Notes: a model not told the origin generated them from the letters alone. 64,000 nt of DNA from Streptomyces sp. ACA25 (GCF_028200735.1 NZ_JAQKPV010000001.1:434001-498000); one strand, 5' to 3'. Positions 19,582 through 29,140 are shown, numbered from the stretch's first letter. Numbers and translations are program-made.

Positions 19582-20724
19582 TCAGCCGGGCGGCCCGGGC
19601 TGCGGCGGCACGAGTGTCTCCCGCTCCCGCGAGGGGGCGCCTGGCGGCAGGCCGGACCGCCGAACGGCACGCCGCCCCAGCCGTCCCAGCGCGCGGTAGA
19701 AGCGATCGGGCAGGAAGACGGCGTCAGCGATGATCATGGCGGCGGAGAACATCGGGAGCCCGAGGAGCACCGCGATGCCCACGTGCATGCTGAGCAGCAT
19801 CGCCAGGACCGGGTACTTGAGCCTGCCGAACAGGACGAAGGGGAAAGCGACCTGCAACAGCACCGTCAGGTAGGCGACGGCGGCGAGCGGAACGGTGTAC
19901 CCCTCGGCCAGCCGGGACAGTGCGGGCCAGGGCTGGAAGAGCTCGAGGTTCAGCACGTAGTGCAGGGCTGTTCCGTTGGCCCAGGTGCTGCCCTGCACCT
20001 TGTAGAGCCCCGCACAGGCGTAGAGGAAGCAGATCTGGACGGCGATGACGAACAGCGCGCAGTTGTGCAGCACGGTGGTCACCATGATGCGGGCTTCCCG
20101 GCCGGTGCCGGGGAGTTCCCCGGTGCGCCGGCGCACCGGGGACGCAGGCGTCGCGCACCCCGCGGCCGCCCGGAGCCGGGCCCGGCGGGCATCGAGGGAC
20201 CAGCGCCGGCCGCACGCGGTGAAGACCAGGTAGACGGCCATGAGCAGGATGAGGTTGTCACCTCCGTCCGTCATGAAGACGGCTCGGGAGTGGAACGACG
20301 CCACGACCACGGCGAACAGCACGGACACGGCCCGGGTCCGCCAGCCCAGCATGAAGAGGGCCGCCGTCACGACGGCCAGGGCGTAGCAGAGCTCGAAGTA
20401 GGCCCGGCTGTCGGAGAGGGTGAGGAAGCTGACCCACCCGGTCTGGTCGAACAGCTGCTCCGCCAGCACGGGGGTCCACGGTGATCCGGGGCCCCAGATC
20501 ATGTCGCGGTGCGGGAACTCGCGCAGCAGGAAGACCAGGTACAGCAACCCGTATCCGATGCGCAGCACGGCCGCGGCGTACAGGGAGACCGGTCGGTCGG
20601 TCAGGAGGGCGAACAGCGCGCCTGCGCGGTCGGGTGCCGGTCGTGGCGCCTGCGCGCCCGGGCGTCCGGTGGTGCGGGGCGGCGGGGCGGGTGCCGCGGC
20701 CGGCGACTGCTCAGTTCCTCCCAT
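19582..20724 (-). CDS. HTTM domain membrane protein
   Basis: This 380-aa polytopic protein matches the HTTM (vitamin K-dependent gamma-carboxylase-like) family, with a conserved early segment LRIGYGLLYLVFLLREFP and several further TM helices. A polar middle loop (about 190-225) is rich in Arg and Pro. Bacterial HTTM proteins lack an assigned reaction in most cases. The start is preceded by GGGAGGTGG. Its first 14 bases overlap the end of the DUF5819 gene, which indicates translational coupling and a two-gene operon. Confidence 0.82.
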   Translation of the reverse strand: MGGTEQSPAAAPAPPPRTTGRPGAQAPRPAPDRAGALFALLTDRPVSLYAAAVLRIGYGLLYLVFLLREFPHRDMIWGPGSPWTPVLAEQLFDQTGWVSFLTLSDSRAYFELCYALAVVTAALFMLGWRTRAVSVLFAVVVASFHSRAVFMTDGGDNLILLMAVYLVFTACGRRWSLDARRARLRAAAGCATPASPVRRRTGELPGTGREARIMVTTVLHNCALFVIAVQICFLYACAGLYKVQGSTWANGTALHYVLNLELFQPWPALSRLAEGYTVPLAAVAYLTVLLQVAFPFVLFGRLKYPVLAMLLSMHVGIAVLLGLPMFSAAMIIADAVFLPDRFYRALGRLGRRAVRRSGLPPGAPSRERETLVPPQPGPPG

Positions 20725-21436
20725 CGGGGGCCACCTCCCACCACGGCAGCCGGCGGGTCTCGGTAGCGGCCCGGGTGGCCGCCGCCGAGGAGTGGCCCGC
20801 CGCGGCAGGAGCGCCGATGGGCACGGTGACCACGCGCAGTTGGATGGCGTCGAAAGCGCCGGGGCGATGAGCGGCTACCCGGTCCGCGGCGATGTTGCGC
20901 AGATAGGTCCGCATCATCACGGCCCGCTCGGAGTGCGCCCGGTCGTCCCCGCCGTGCGTGTCGCGGTAGGAGGTCCATGCCCGGCGCAGCATGTTCTGCG
21001 CGGTGTGGCTGGGGAAGACCTGGTGTTCGACCGCGGACCGGTCCACGGCAGTCAGGTCGAACCAGCCGCTGGTTCGCACGGTGCCGTCCGCGGTGGTGTG
21101 CCTGGTCCGTGCCGAGATCTGGTGATTGACCGACTCGGGGTCCGGGGCGAAGAGACGCCAGTTCTGCTCGAAAACCGGCATGACCCATGCGTCGATCTGC
21201 CGGTCGTACCGCTCGGACAGTACGTTCGCCGGTGACACGTGGAGAAAGACGAGGAACACGTGGATCAGGGTCACCGCGAGGCACAGCACCACGGCGGATC
21301 CTGATGCCGCTCTCCACCCGAGGGCCGGGGCCGGGCGCGGTGGAGGTGCGGTGGCGATTTCCGGGCCGTTGTCCTGCGGCGCGGGCTCGGCGCCGGGCGG
21401 CTCCTTGACCTCTGCTCTGCCCCTGCCGTTCTCCAC
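20711..21436 (-). CDS. DUF5819 family membrane-anchored protein
   Basis: The 241-aa protein has an N-terminal Pro/Ala-rich cytoplasmic tail, one TM helix (about 45-68, VVLCLAVTLIHVFLVFLHVSP) and an outer domain starting NVLSERYDRQIDAWVMPVFEQNW, the DUF5819 signature (FEQNWRLFAPDP). The function is unknown. DUF5819 and HTTM genes are commonly neighbours in Streptomyces (recalled, not checked), and the two overlap here. I place the start at GTG 21436 because a strong terminator lies just upstream; the longer frame to 21538 would run through that hairpin. Confidence 0.75.
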   Translation of the reverse strand: MENGRGRAEVKEPPGAEPAPQDNGPEIATAPPPRPAPALGWRAASGSAVVLCLAVTLIHVFLVFLHVSPANVLSERYDRQIDAWVMPVFEQNWRLFAPDPESVNHQISARTRHTTADGTVRTSGWFDLTAVDRSAVEHQVFPSHTAQNMLRRAWTSYRDTHGGDDRAHSERAVMMRTYLRNIAADRVAAHRPGAFDAIQLRVVTVPIGAPAAAGHSSAAATRAATETRRLPWWEVAPDGRN

Positions 21437-21493
21437 GATCCCACCCGGCCTTTCCCGTCCCGATGCCCGAAGCCGTGTTCCGGCTTTCGCGAG

Positions 21494-21528
21494 CGGCGTG
21501 CGGCGGAAATTCTTTCCGCCGCACGCCG
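21494..21528 (-). terminator. Strong hairpin terminator after the ice-binding-like gene
   Basis: A perfect 16-bp stem (21494-21509 with 21513-21528) closes a 3-nt loop (TTC). It separates the ice-binding-like gene from the DUF5819-HTTM operon and helps fix the DUF5819 start. Confidence 0.85.
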
Positions 21529-21592
21529 TGCCACTCACCCGGGTGACTTTCTCACCGGTTCGCCCCGGGGCCGAGGGGGCGCCCCGGCCGCG

Positions 21593-22861
21593 TCACTCTT
21601 TCGGCCCGCACTCCGCTCCCTCGCAGTGCTGGTGCTTTCCGTGCTCCTCGTCGTGGTGCTTTCCGTGCGCATGGTCCTTGTGCTCGTGGTGCTTGTCGTG
21701 GTGCTCCTTGTCGTGGTGCTTTCCGTGCTCGTGATCCTTGTGCTTGCCGTCCTTGTGCTTGCCGTCCTTGTCGTGCCCGTGGTCCTTGTCGTGGTCCTTG
21801 TCCGACTCACAGGGTTTACACGGCTTCCCGGGCTTTCCGGGCTTCTCGGGACTGGGCCCGCCCGTGGTTCCGCCGGTCACGAAGCCCCCGGTGGTGCCCC
21901 CGGTCACCGTGCCTCCGGTCACCGTCCCGCCGGTGGTGGTCCCGCCGGTGACGAACCCGCCCGTCGCGGTTCCGCCGTTGGTCGCGCCGCCGAGGATGCC
22001 GCCGGTGGTCACGCCGGTGGTCAGGCCGCCCGTGGTCACTCCGGTGGTGATGCCGCCGGTGGTCACGCCGGTGGTCAGGCCGCCCGTGGTCAGGCCGTTG
22101 GTGGTTTCGCCCGTGGTCGCTCCGTTGCACACCGGCCGGGTGATGCGGTTGGTGTCCAGCGTCACCGAGCCCTCGCGCGCCAGGGCCCGCCCGTCGATGC
22201 TCGCTCCCGTGGTGACGGTGATCGAGGCCAGGGCCATGATGGTGCCGACGAAGGTCGAGTCGGTACCGAGCGTGGCCGAGCTGCCGACCTGCCAGAACAC
22301 GTTGCACGGGTCGGCGCCGTTGATGAGGGAGACGTTGCTGCCCGACGCCGTCGTCAGGGTCGAACCCACCTGGAAGACCCAGACCGCGTTGGGGTCACCC
22401 TGCGCGTCCAGGGTGAGGGTGCCGGTGAGCCCGAGGGAGGTGGGCGCGGTGTAGACGCCCGGCACCAGTGTCAGTCCACCGGCGTCCGGCGGCAGCAGCG
22501 CGTCGGTGGACTGGCCCGCGGCGTTGTTGTACGCCGTGACGAGGTCGCTCTTCGCCTGGGCGGCCACGGCGTCCGCCACGTGGAAGGTGCCGAGCACGGT
22601 ACCGGGCGGGAAGCCGGTGATGGAGGTACCCGGATGCACTCCCACGTCTCCGGTGATCACCGAAGGCCCGGTATTGGTGACCGACTGACCGGCGAGTACC
22701 GCGAAGCTTTCCGCCGTGCCGAGCGGCACAGGGGTGGCGACGGCATTTGCCGGGGTCGGTGTCACCGCCAGGGTGATGGCGGCGAGCAGTACAGCGAGTG
22801 CGGTCGCGATCCAGGCATACGTTCTGCGTGGCTGCGGCACAGCAAGATTGTTCAGCGTCAT
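21593..22861 (-). CDS. Secreted ice-binding-like (DUF3494) protein with TTGG repeats and charged His-rich tail
   Basis: The 422-aa protein has a Sec signal peptide (residues ~12-40, ending ANAVA). The DUF3494 ice-binding-like beta-solenoid domain spans about 45-235 (SFAVLAGQSVTNTGPSVITG, GDVGVHPGTSITGFPPG, VFWQVGSSATLGTDSTFVG). A Thr/Gly stretch of about 90 residues follows (TTGGx / VTGG repeats), then a PEKPGKPGKPCKPC hinge. The last ~70 residues are almost only Lys, Asp, His, Glu and Gly. No LPXTG motif or C-terminal TM is seen. DUF3494 domains bind ice in cold organisms and serve adhesion-like roles elsewhere. AGGAG lies 11 bases before ATG 22861. Confidence 0.82.
   Translation of the reverse strand: MTLNNLAVPQPRRTYAWIATALAVLLAAITLAVTPTPANAVATPVPLGTAESFAVLAGQSVTNTGPSVITGDVGVHPGTSITGFPPGTVLGTFHVADAVAAQAKSDLVTAYNNAAGQSTDALLPPDAGGLTLVPGVYTAPTSLGLTGTLTLDAQGDPNAVWVFQVGSTLTTASGSNVSLINGADPCNVFWQVGSSATLGTDSTFVGTIMALASITVTTGASIDGRALAREGSVTLDTNRITRPVCNGATTGETTNGLTTGGLTTGVTTGGITTGVTTGGLTTGVTTGGILGGATNGGTATGGFVTGGTTTGGTVTGGTVTGGTTGGFVTGGTTGGPSPEKPGKPGKPCKPCESDKDHDKDHGHDKDGKHKDGKHKDHEHGKHHDKEHHDKHHEHKDHAHGKHHDEEHGKHQHCEGAECGPKE
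21596..21806 (-). repeat. Coding repeats for the His/Lys/Asp-rich tail
   Basis: Imperfect short repeats (for example two adjacent copies of CTTGCCGTCCTTGTG on the + strand near 21741-21770, and several GTGGTGCTT units) encode HKDGKHKDGK and DKEHHDKHHEHKD-like peptides. Confidence 0.6.
21860..22123 (-). repeat. Coding repeats for the Thr-Gly linker
   Basis: Tandem 15- and 30-bp units (GCCGGTGGTCACGCC-like on the + strand) encode [TTG(G/V)x]n in the first part and [TVTGG]n in the second. It is a candidate slippage hotspot. Confidence 0.65.
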
Positions 22862-23207
22862 CGAGAAGCCAACTCCTGCTCGGCGAATGGAGAATGCGGC
22901 GGTACGGGGAAATGCGGCACGCCGATTCCTGTCCACGGCAGATTAGGCAGGTGAGTACCCGGAATGACGAATAACTTTGCATCATGTCGCTGAAGCCCAC
23001 CATATACACCACGAAAGATATGAAGAATGCTGCACGGTGGTCCGCCGTCCGGGGGAGGGAAATCCGGGCGATGCGCGCCGGGAGCGGCCGGATCCAGCGG
23101 GCTTCCTCGCGGCCCGCTGGATCGGCTCCAGCGCTCGCCAGACCGGTTCTCGCGCCTCAGAGATGAGAACAGGCAGTGCACGGCGGACGGTCCGGAGGGG
23201 AACACCG
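22862..23207. other. Divergent gene-free region (346 bp)
   Basis: The stretch separates the ice-binding-like gene from the FMN reductase. About 22960-23035 is visibly more AT-rich than its surroundings and probably holds the promoter of the ice-binding-like gene. An 11-bp hairpin (GATCCAGCGGG with its complement, 23091-23123, 11-nt loop) precedes the reductase start. No gene with good codon use is seen. Confidence 0.5.
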
Positions 23208-23801
23208 ATGCGACGCACGGAGCACACGGAGCACACGGAGCCACTGCGGGTGGCTGTCCTCATCGGCAGCACGCGGGAGGGGCGCGTCGGTGCGGGGATC
23301 GGAAACTGGTTCGCCGGGACGGCGAAGCAGCGCGAGGACCTCGTGGTCGATGTCGTCGATCTTGACGACTTCTCCTTCCCCGACCGCTACCCCGGTGCGG
23401 CGACCCCCGAAATGGAGCGGTTCACCGCCCGGATAGGTGCGGCCGAGGCATTCGTCGTGGTCACCGCCGAGTACAACCGCAGCTTCCCTGCCTCGCTGAA
23501 GCAGGCCATCGACTACGGCTACGACGAGTGGCGGACCAAGCCGGTCGGCTTCGTCTCCTACGGCTACCTGTGGCAGGGCCTGCACGCGGTGGAGCAGCTC
23601 CGGTCGGTCTTCACCGAGCTGCACGCCGTCACCCTGCGGGACGGGGTGAGCTTCGACCTGCTGGACGGCTCCGTGGACGAGACAGGTGCGCCCGCCCTGC
23701 CGGAGCGTGCCGAAGGGGCGGCCACCACGCTGCTCGACGCACTCCGCTGGTGGGGTCTGGCGCTGCGCGAGGGGCGGGCTGCCCGGCCCTACGTCACCTG
23801 A
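23208..23801 (+). CDS. NADPH-dependent FMN reductase family protein
   Basis: The 197-aa protein has the flavin reductase fold: VAVLIGSTREGRVG (phosphate loop, about 14-27) and TAEYNRSFPASLKQAIDYGYDEW (the conserved PEYN-type flavin motif). It is a likely dimeric cytosolic quinone or azo reductase. ATG 23208 has GGAGGGG seven bases upstream. The residues just after the start are a small TEHTEHTEP repeat. The longer open frame upstream (from 22977) is rejected because it has no RBS or family match. It lies 72 bp upstream of the DrrAB-type exporter. Confidence 0.88.
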   Translation: MRRTEHTEHTEPLRVAVLIGSTREGRVGAGIGNWFAGTAKQREDLVVDVVDLDDFSFPDRYPGAATPEMERFTARIGAAEAFVVVTAEYNRSFPASLKQAIDYGYDEWRTKPVGFVSYGYLWQGLHAVEQLRSVFTELHAVTLRDGVSFDLLDGSVDETGAPALPERAEGAATTLLDALRWWGLALREGRAARPYVT

Positions 23802-23873
23802 GTACCGAACGGCCGAGCAGCCCGCTGCGAGGCCGATCCGGCGATACCGATACGACATGAGAGAAGGAAGGCC

Positions 23874-24893
23874 ATGAGCGAGTCATCCAACGGCCTGGCG
23901 GTCGAGACCTCGGGGCTGGTGAAGACCTTCGGGGACACCCGCGCCGTGGACGGCATCGATCTCGCGGTGCCCCGCGGCACGGTGTACGGGGTCCTCGGCC
24001 CCAACGGCGCGGGCAAGACGACGGCGGTGAAGATGCTGGCGACCCTGCTGCGCCCGGACGCCGGCGAGGCCCGGGTCTTCGGCCACGATGTGCGGCGCGA
24101 GGCCGACGCCGTGCGCAGCCGGGTCAGCCTGACCGGTCAGTACGCGTCGGTCGACGAGGATCTCACCGGTGCGGAGAACCTGATTCTGCTCGCCCGTCTT
24201 CTCGGCCACCGCAAGCCCGCCGCGCGGGAGCGGGCCGGGCAGCTGCTCGACGCGTTCGGGCTGAGCGAGGCGGCCGACAAGCAGGTCAAGAACTACTCGG
24301 GCGGCATGCGGCGCCGGGTGGACATCGCGGCCAGCATTCTCAACACCCCCGACATGCTGTTCCTCGACGAGCCGACCACCGGGCTGGACCCGCGCAGCCG
24401 CAATCAGGTCTGGGACATCGTGCGGACCATCGTCGACAGCGGCACCACCGTGCTGCTCACCACGCAGTACCTGGAGGAGGCGGACCAGCTGGCCTCCCGG
24501 ATCGCCGTCATCGACACCGGAAAGGTGATCGCCGAGGGCACCCCGGGGGAGCTGAAGGCGTCGGTCGGCGCGGGGGCCGTGCACGTCCGGCTGCGGGACG
24601 CGGGACAGCGGCCCGATGCCCAGCGGGTCCTGTCCCAGGCCCTGGGGGCTCCGGCGCAGCTGGACTCCGACCCCGTCGCGCTGACGGCCCGTCTGCCGGC
24701 TGAGAAGTCCGACGTGGGGGCAGCCGAACAGGCTGCCCGGGCGCTGCACGAGCTGGCCAGGTCAGCCATCACGGTGGACGACTTCTCCCTCGGCCGGCCG
24801 AGCCTGGACGAGGTCTTCCTGGCCCTCACCGACCGTCCCGCGTCCACCACCGAGCCCGCATCCGCCCACGAGCCCGTCAAGGAGTCGGCATGA
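23874..24893 (+). CDS. DrrA-type ABC exporter ATPase
   Basis: This 339-aa nucleotide-binding subunit has Walker [15 protein letters not shown], signature [12 protein letters not shown], Walker [14 protein letters not shown] and switch His replaced by Gln in [11 protein letters not shown], as in DrrA. The C-terminal ~110 residues are the regulatory extension of DrrA-family proteins ([16 protein letters not shown]). With the overlapping permease it should export a hydrophobic drug or lipid. AAGGAAGG precedes the ATG. Stop and next start overlap as ATGA. Confidence 0.93.
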   Translation: MSESSNGLAVETSGLVKTFGDTRAVDGIDLAVPRGTVYGVLGPNGAGKTTAVKMLATLLRPDAGEARVFGHDVRREADAVRSRVSLTGQYASVDEDLTGAENLILLARLLGHRKPAARERAGQLLDAFGLSEAADKQVKNYSGGMRRRVDIAASILNTPDMLFLDEPTTGLDPRSRNQVWDIVRTIVDSGTTVLLTTQYLEEADQLASRIAVIDTGKVIAEGTPGELKASVGAGAVHVRLRDAGQRPDAQRVLSQALGAPAQLDSDPVALTARLPAEKSDVGAAEQAARALHELARSAITVDDFSLGRPSLDEVFLALTDRPASTTEPASAHEPVKESA

Positions 24894-25744
24894 GCACCGC
24901 CACCCGGACCCACGAGCCCGACACCGCCCTTCCGCCCGCGACCGCTGAGCGCATCGGCAAGGTGCTGGCGTCCGGAGAACGGCCACCGCGGCCGAGCGCC
25001 CTGTCCACGTCGATGACGTTCGGCTGGCGGGCGATGCTGAAGATCAAGCACGTCCCCGAGCAGTTGTTCGACGTCACTGCCTTCCCGATCATGATGACGC
25101 TGATGTTCACCTACCTGTTCGGGGGAGCGCTCGCCGGATCAACGACCGAGTACCTGCAGTTCCTGCTGCCGGGCATCATGGTCATGAGCGTGGTGATGAC
25201 CACCATGTACACCGGGGTGTCCGTCAACAACGACATCTCCAAGGGGGTCTTCGACCGCTTCCGCACCCTGCCGATCTGGCGGCCCTCCCCGATGGTCGGC
25301 TACCTGCTCGGTGACGCCTTCCGCTACACGATCGCCTCGGCCGTGATCCTCGTGGTCGGGCTGGTCCTCGGCTTCCGGCCGGCGGGCGGGGTGCTCGGCG
25401 TGCTGGCCGGCGTCGGCCTGCTGGTGGTGTTCTCCTTCGCGTTCTCCTGGATCTGGACCATGCTCGGTCTGCTGCTGCGCTCGGAGAAGTCAGTGATGGG
25501 CGTCAGCTGGATGGTGCTGTTCCCGTTGACCTTCCTCAGCAACATCCTGGTGGACCCCGAGACCATGCCGGGCTGGCTGCAGGGCTTCGTCGCCGTCAAT
25601 CCGATCGCTCACCTGGTGGAGGCGGTCCGGGACCTCATGGCCGGCAGCGTCAACGTCGGCGAGATCACCTGGACCCTGGCCGCCAGCGCCGTGCTGATCG
25701 CGGTTTTCGGCACGATGACCATGCGGCTCTACAACCGGAAGTGA
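24890..25744 (+). CDS. DrrB-type ABC-2 exporter permease
   Basis: The 284-aa ABC-2 family membrane subunit has six predicted TM helices. It has a conserved cytoplasmic lead-in ([19 protein letters not shown]), the [18 protein letters not shown] stretch typical of DrrB/NodJ-like permeases, and the late [14 protein letters not shown] motif. The start overlaps drrA-like by four bases. The pair resembles daunorubicin-type self-resistance pumps, but no antibiotic genes are adjacent. Confidence 0.92.
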   Translation: MSTATRTHEPDTALPPATAERIGKVLASGERPPRPSALSTSMTFGWRAMLKIKHVPEQLFDVTAFPIMMTLMFTYLFGGALAGSTTEYLQFLLPGIMVMSVVMTTMYTGVSVNNDISKGVFDRFRTLPIWRPSPMVGYLLGDAFRYTIASAVILVVGLVLGFRPAGGVLGVLAGVGLLVVFSFAFSWIWTMLGLLLRSEKSVMGVSWMVLFPLTFLSNILVDPETMPGWLQGFVAVNPIAHLVEAVRDLMAGSVNVGEITWTLAASAVLIAVFGTMTMRLYNRK

Positions 25745-25772
25745 TCCACCGCGGAGGGTTCCGCACCTCACA

Positions 25773-25812
25773 CGCAGGTCACCGGGCCGTCAGCACAGCC
25801 CGGTGACCTGCG
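25773..25812. terminator. Bidirectional terminator hairpin
   Basis: A perfect 15-bp stem (25773-25787 with 25798-25812, 10-nt loop) lies between the convergent ABC permease and the large ATPase regulator. Confidence 0.85.
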
Positions 25813-25847
25813 CGTCCGGGGGTCGGGCACGGTGGGCGGACCGCGGC

Positions 25848-28800
25848 TCACAGCCGCCAGTCGAGGGCCCGCTCCGGGTGGTAGCGGCAGTGGGAGCCGG
25901 TGGACACCGAGGCCCGCAGGTGCGCCGCCAGGGCAGGATGCTGCCGGTCGAGCTTCCGCAGAGTGTCGCGGATCCGGGCCGTGACCGTCTTGCGGGCACG
26001 CTCCGCCTCATCGCCCAGCCGCCGGCTGCGCCCGGCCAGACCGGCCGCCGTGCGCAGCTCCGCCAGCAGCGCTTCCCGCTCCCGGTCGAACTCCGCGGCC
26101 CGGCGGTCGTCCCCCAGCAGTGCTGCCCGGTCGATCTCCTCGTCCAGCAGGGTGAGCCGCCGCTTGTACTGGGATTTCGCCTCCGCGTCCAGGAGGTCGT
26201 CGCCACCCAGCCCCCGCGCCGCCGCCACGACCTCTCCGCCCTCGGGGGCCAGCAGCCGTACGGCCGGCACCTCCTGTCCCGGCACGCCCAGCAGCAGGTG
26301 CAGGTCCCGCAGACCTTTGGCGTCCGGCAGGTGGACCGTCTCCCCGGCGAACGTCAGGGTCCACACCGCGCCCTCCCGGCGGAACACCTGGCCGGGAGCG
26401 GGCCCGGGCCCCGGCCCCGCCGGGGGCCCGGCCGTGGGGCTCCCGGAGCGGGAGCGGCGCACCCGCTCGGTGAGGTGTGCCATGCCCAGCGCGGACGCCT
26501 CCTCCGCCACCTCGTCGGCCAGGGCCGCGCTCGCCGTCCGGTCGCCGTCACCGCCACGGGCGCGCAGCGCTTCGGCCAGCCGGGCCCGGGCCTCCAGGGA
26601 CCAGGGCCGTGACCGGAGGCGTTCGGCCGAGCGCCCGGCGGCGGTGAACGCCGCCACCGCCGCGTCCCAGCGCTCCAGCGCCGCCTCGACCAGCCCCAGA
26701 CACAGGTCGACCGGGCCGCCGATGTCGCAGCCGTAGAGCGACACCATCCACTGGCCCGAGTACGGGGCGAGCTGCTCGCGCACCCGTGCGCACAGCTGCG
26801 GGTCGCGGGTGGCCGCGGCCCCCTGTGCCTGCAGGCGCAGCCACAGCGGCTCGAAGGCGCGAGGGTAGTCCGCTGCCTCGGCGCTCGCCTCCGCGAAATG
26901 CCGCAGTCCGCTCTCCGTATCACCGCAGTGCAGCGCCGCGATGCCCTCCAGCAGGTGCGGGTGGGGGTAGCCCTTGGCCGTCAGCAGCCGGCGCAGCTCA
27001 GCCGGGTCGTCGAACCGGCCGCGATGCAGGGAGAGCGACCAGCGCAGCTGTTCCATCAGGTAGGCGAAGTGCGGGTGTTCCGGCTCGTGGTAGAGGGCGC
27101 CGACCTCCGCCAGGTGCGCCTCCGCGGCGTCGAAATCCCCCAGGAAGGCGGAGATGATGGTCCGGTCGACGGCGGAGCTGAGTGCCACCGACGCCATGCT
27201 GGTCCGCTCCGTCAGCCCGAGGAAGTCCTGGTACTGGGTGAGGAAGCGTGGATCGCCCTGCTCCAGGAGCACCACCCAGCGCATCGAGGCTGCGAAGTAC
27301 TCCATCGAACGCTCCCCGGTGCGCCGGGCGACGGCCAGCAGCTCGTCCATCAGGGCCTCCCGCTCAGCGGCGGAGCCGAGACCCCAGATGGCGTCGTGCC
27401 GGGCCCACAGGCTGAACGCCAGGGCATCGTCGTCGGCACCGCGGCGGGCCAGTACCGCTGACCGGATGGTCAGCTCCTGGGCCAGGTCGTCGTCGGACAG
27501 GGGGCGCTGGGGAGCCCGGCCCGCCCGGCCGGGGATCAGCGCGGTGTGGGCCTCCCGGAGGAGGCCGGTGCGCAGCTCCCGCCGGGCGGGGGAGGTGTCC
27601 TGCTGGTAGAGCGTCAGCGTCACCCTCGCCAGCAGCTCGGGGTCCCCCAGCTCACGGCTGAGGGTGACGGCCTCCTCGAACGCCCGCCATGCCTGGTCCG
27701 TCTCGGAGTTGTGCTGCAGCTCGCTGCCCAGGTCGAGGGCGATCATGATCTGCTGCGCCCGGTCGTCCGACGCGGAGGCCACCTCCGCGGCCCGGCGGTG
27801 ATGCCCGATCGCTTCCTCGAAGGCCATGCGGTTCCTGGCATCCCGGGCAGCGGCCCGGAGCAGCTCGACCGTGCGCGCGGGCTCCAGCTCGCCGCCCGCC
27901 AGGTAGGCGTGCCCGGCCAGGTCCGCCGGAACGATCCGCGCCCCGAGCCCGGGAGCCCCGCTCACCGCCCGGACGACGGCCGCGTGCCGCTTGCGGGCGG
28001 CGGTCTCGTCCAGGCCCCCGTACAGAGCCTCACGGACCAGGTCGTGGGCGAAGGAGAACCGGCCCCCGCCATGGGCGACGACCAGCCGGGCGGACAGGGC
28101 CTGCCCCAGCAGTCCCGCCACCTGCGCGACCGGCTTGGAGGCCGTCGCGGCCAGCAACTGCCGGTCGAACTCGCGGCCCAGCACGGCGGCGTCGGCGAGC
28201 AGCCGGGCCACCGCCGGAGGCAGCAGGGCGAGCCGGCGCCGCAGGGCGTCCCGCACCCCGGGGGCGATGGTGTCCACGGAACTGCCGACATGCCACAGCC
28301 GGGCAGTCTGCTCCACGAAGAAGGGATTGCCGCCGGTGAGCCGGTGCACCCGGGCGGCGAGCGCGGCATCCGGCCGACGGCCCGTGGTGCGGGCCATCAG
28401 CGTGCCGGTCTCCTCGGGGCCCAAACCGGTCAGCGTCAGGGTGGTGGCCTTCGCCAGCAGCGGCAGCAGGAGCGGCCGGAGCGGGTGGCCGTCCGCCTCG
28501 GCCTCGGCATCCCGGTAGGTGCCGATCACCAGCAGCCGCTCGAACCAGGTGTGCTGCGTGGCGAACTCCAGCAGCTTCAGCGAGGCGCTGTCCGCCCAGT
28601 GCAGATCCTCCAGCAGCACCACCACGGGACGGGTCTCACAGACGGACACCAGCGCGGTCGTCACCGCGTCGTGGATCCGGAAGCCGTCCGCCGGGCCGGT
28701 GTTCTCGCACTCGCCGAGCAGAACGGACAGCCCGCCGCCCACGGTGGCCTCCAGGGCGGCCCACTCCGGTGGACCGAGAGCGCGTCGCAGCCCGCGGACG

Positions 28801-29033
28801 ACCTGGACCCAGGGCCAGTACCCTGGGGCGTTCTCCGAATCCCAGCAGGAGCCGCTCAGCACCAGCGCGCCGCGCTGTTTCGCCGCACCGACGGCCCCGG
28901 TGACCAGGGTGGTCTTGCCGATACCGGCCTCGCCGGTGACCAGTACGAGCCCGCCGTGGCTCTCCAGCGCGCGGTCGATCTCGGCGTGCAGCAGGGCGGC
29001 GGGGTGCTCCCGCCCGATGAGCGCAGACGTCAT
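25848..29033 (-). CDS. Large AAA/STAND ATPase regulator
   Basis: The 1061-aa protein has an N-terminal AAA/STAND module with Walker A (GEAGIGKTTL, about 32-41) and Walker B (VVLLEDLHWAD). A winged-helix/arm region and long alpha-helical TPR-like repeats (about 350-870) follow. Instead of a LuxR HTH, the C-terminal ~190 residues start WTLTFAGETVHLPDAKGLRDLHLLL and end in a helical ERARKTVTARIRDTLRKLD stretch, a module I recall from other actinobacterial ATPases. It is probably a signal-integrating regulator of unknown target. ATG 29033 has no Shine-Dalgarno sequence; an adjoining GTG at 29036 or a near-leaderless start is possible. Confidence 0.8.
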   Translation of the reverse strand: MTSALIGREHPAALLHAEIDRALESHGGLVLVTGEAGIGKTTLVTGAVGAAKQRGALVLSGSCWDSENAPGYWPWVQVVRGLRRALGPPEWAALEATVGGGLSVLLGECENTGPADGFRIHDAVTTALVSVCETRPVVVLLEDLHWADSASLKLLEFATQHTWFERLLVIGTYRDAEAEADGHPLRPLLLPLLAKATTLTLTGLGPEETGTLMARTTGRRPDAALAARVHRLTGGNPFFVEQTARLWHVGSSVDTIAPGVRDALRRRLALLPPAVARLLADAAVLGREFDRQLLAATASKPVAQVAGLLGQALSARLVVAHGGGRFSFAHDLVREALYGGLDETAARKRHAAVVRAVSGAPGLGARIVPADLAGHAYLAGGELEPARTVELLRAAARDARNRMAFEEAIGHHRRAAEVASASDDRAQQIMIALDLGSELQHNSETDQAWRAFEEAVTLSRELGDPELLARVTLTLYQQDTSPARRELRTGLLREAHTALIPGRAGRAPQRPLSDDDLAQELTIRSAVLARRGADDDALAFSLWARHDAIWGLGSAAEREALMDELLAVARRTGERSMEYFAASMRWVVLLEQGDPRFLTQYQDFLGLTERTSMASVALSSAVDRTIISAFLGDFDAAEAHLAEVGALYHEPEHPHFAYLMEQLRWSLSLHRGRFDDPAELRRLLTAKGYPHPHLLEGIAALHCGDTESGLRHFAEASAEAADYPRAFEPLWLRLQAQGAAATRDPQLCARVREQLAPYSGQWMVSLYGCDIGGPVDLCLGLVEAALERWDAAVAAFTAAGRSAERLRSRPWSLEARARLAEALRARGGDGDRTASAALADEVAEEASALGMAHLTERVRRSRSGSPTAGPPAGPGPGPAPGQVFRREGAVWTLTFAGETVHLPDAKGLRDLHLLLGVPGQEVPAVRLLAPEGGEVVAAARGLGGDDLLDAEAKSQYKRRLTLLDEEIDRAALLGDDRRAAEFDREREALLAELRTAAGLAGRSRRLGDEAERARKTVTARIRDTLRKLDRQHPALAAHLRASVSTGSHCRYHPERALDWRL

Positions 29034-29140
29034 CACAGCACCATTAGAGGACAAGGCTCTGACACTAGTGGACCCTCTGCTGTCCAGCGTGGCATTCCGG
29101 TGCACTTCCCTCACCCCCGGGGGTCGGAGAAGATGAGTGC

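Noticed and set aside
21860..22123. CRISPR array
   Set aside because: The repeats are in frame within a coding sequence and lack unique spacers.
22977..23207. Longer N-terminus for the FMN reductase
   Set aside because: The extra residues do not match the family and ATG 23208 has a strong RBS.
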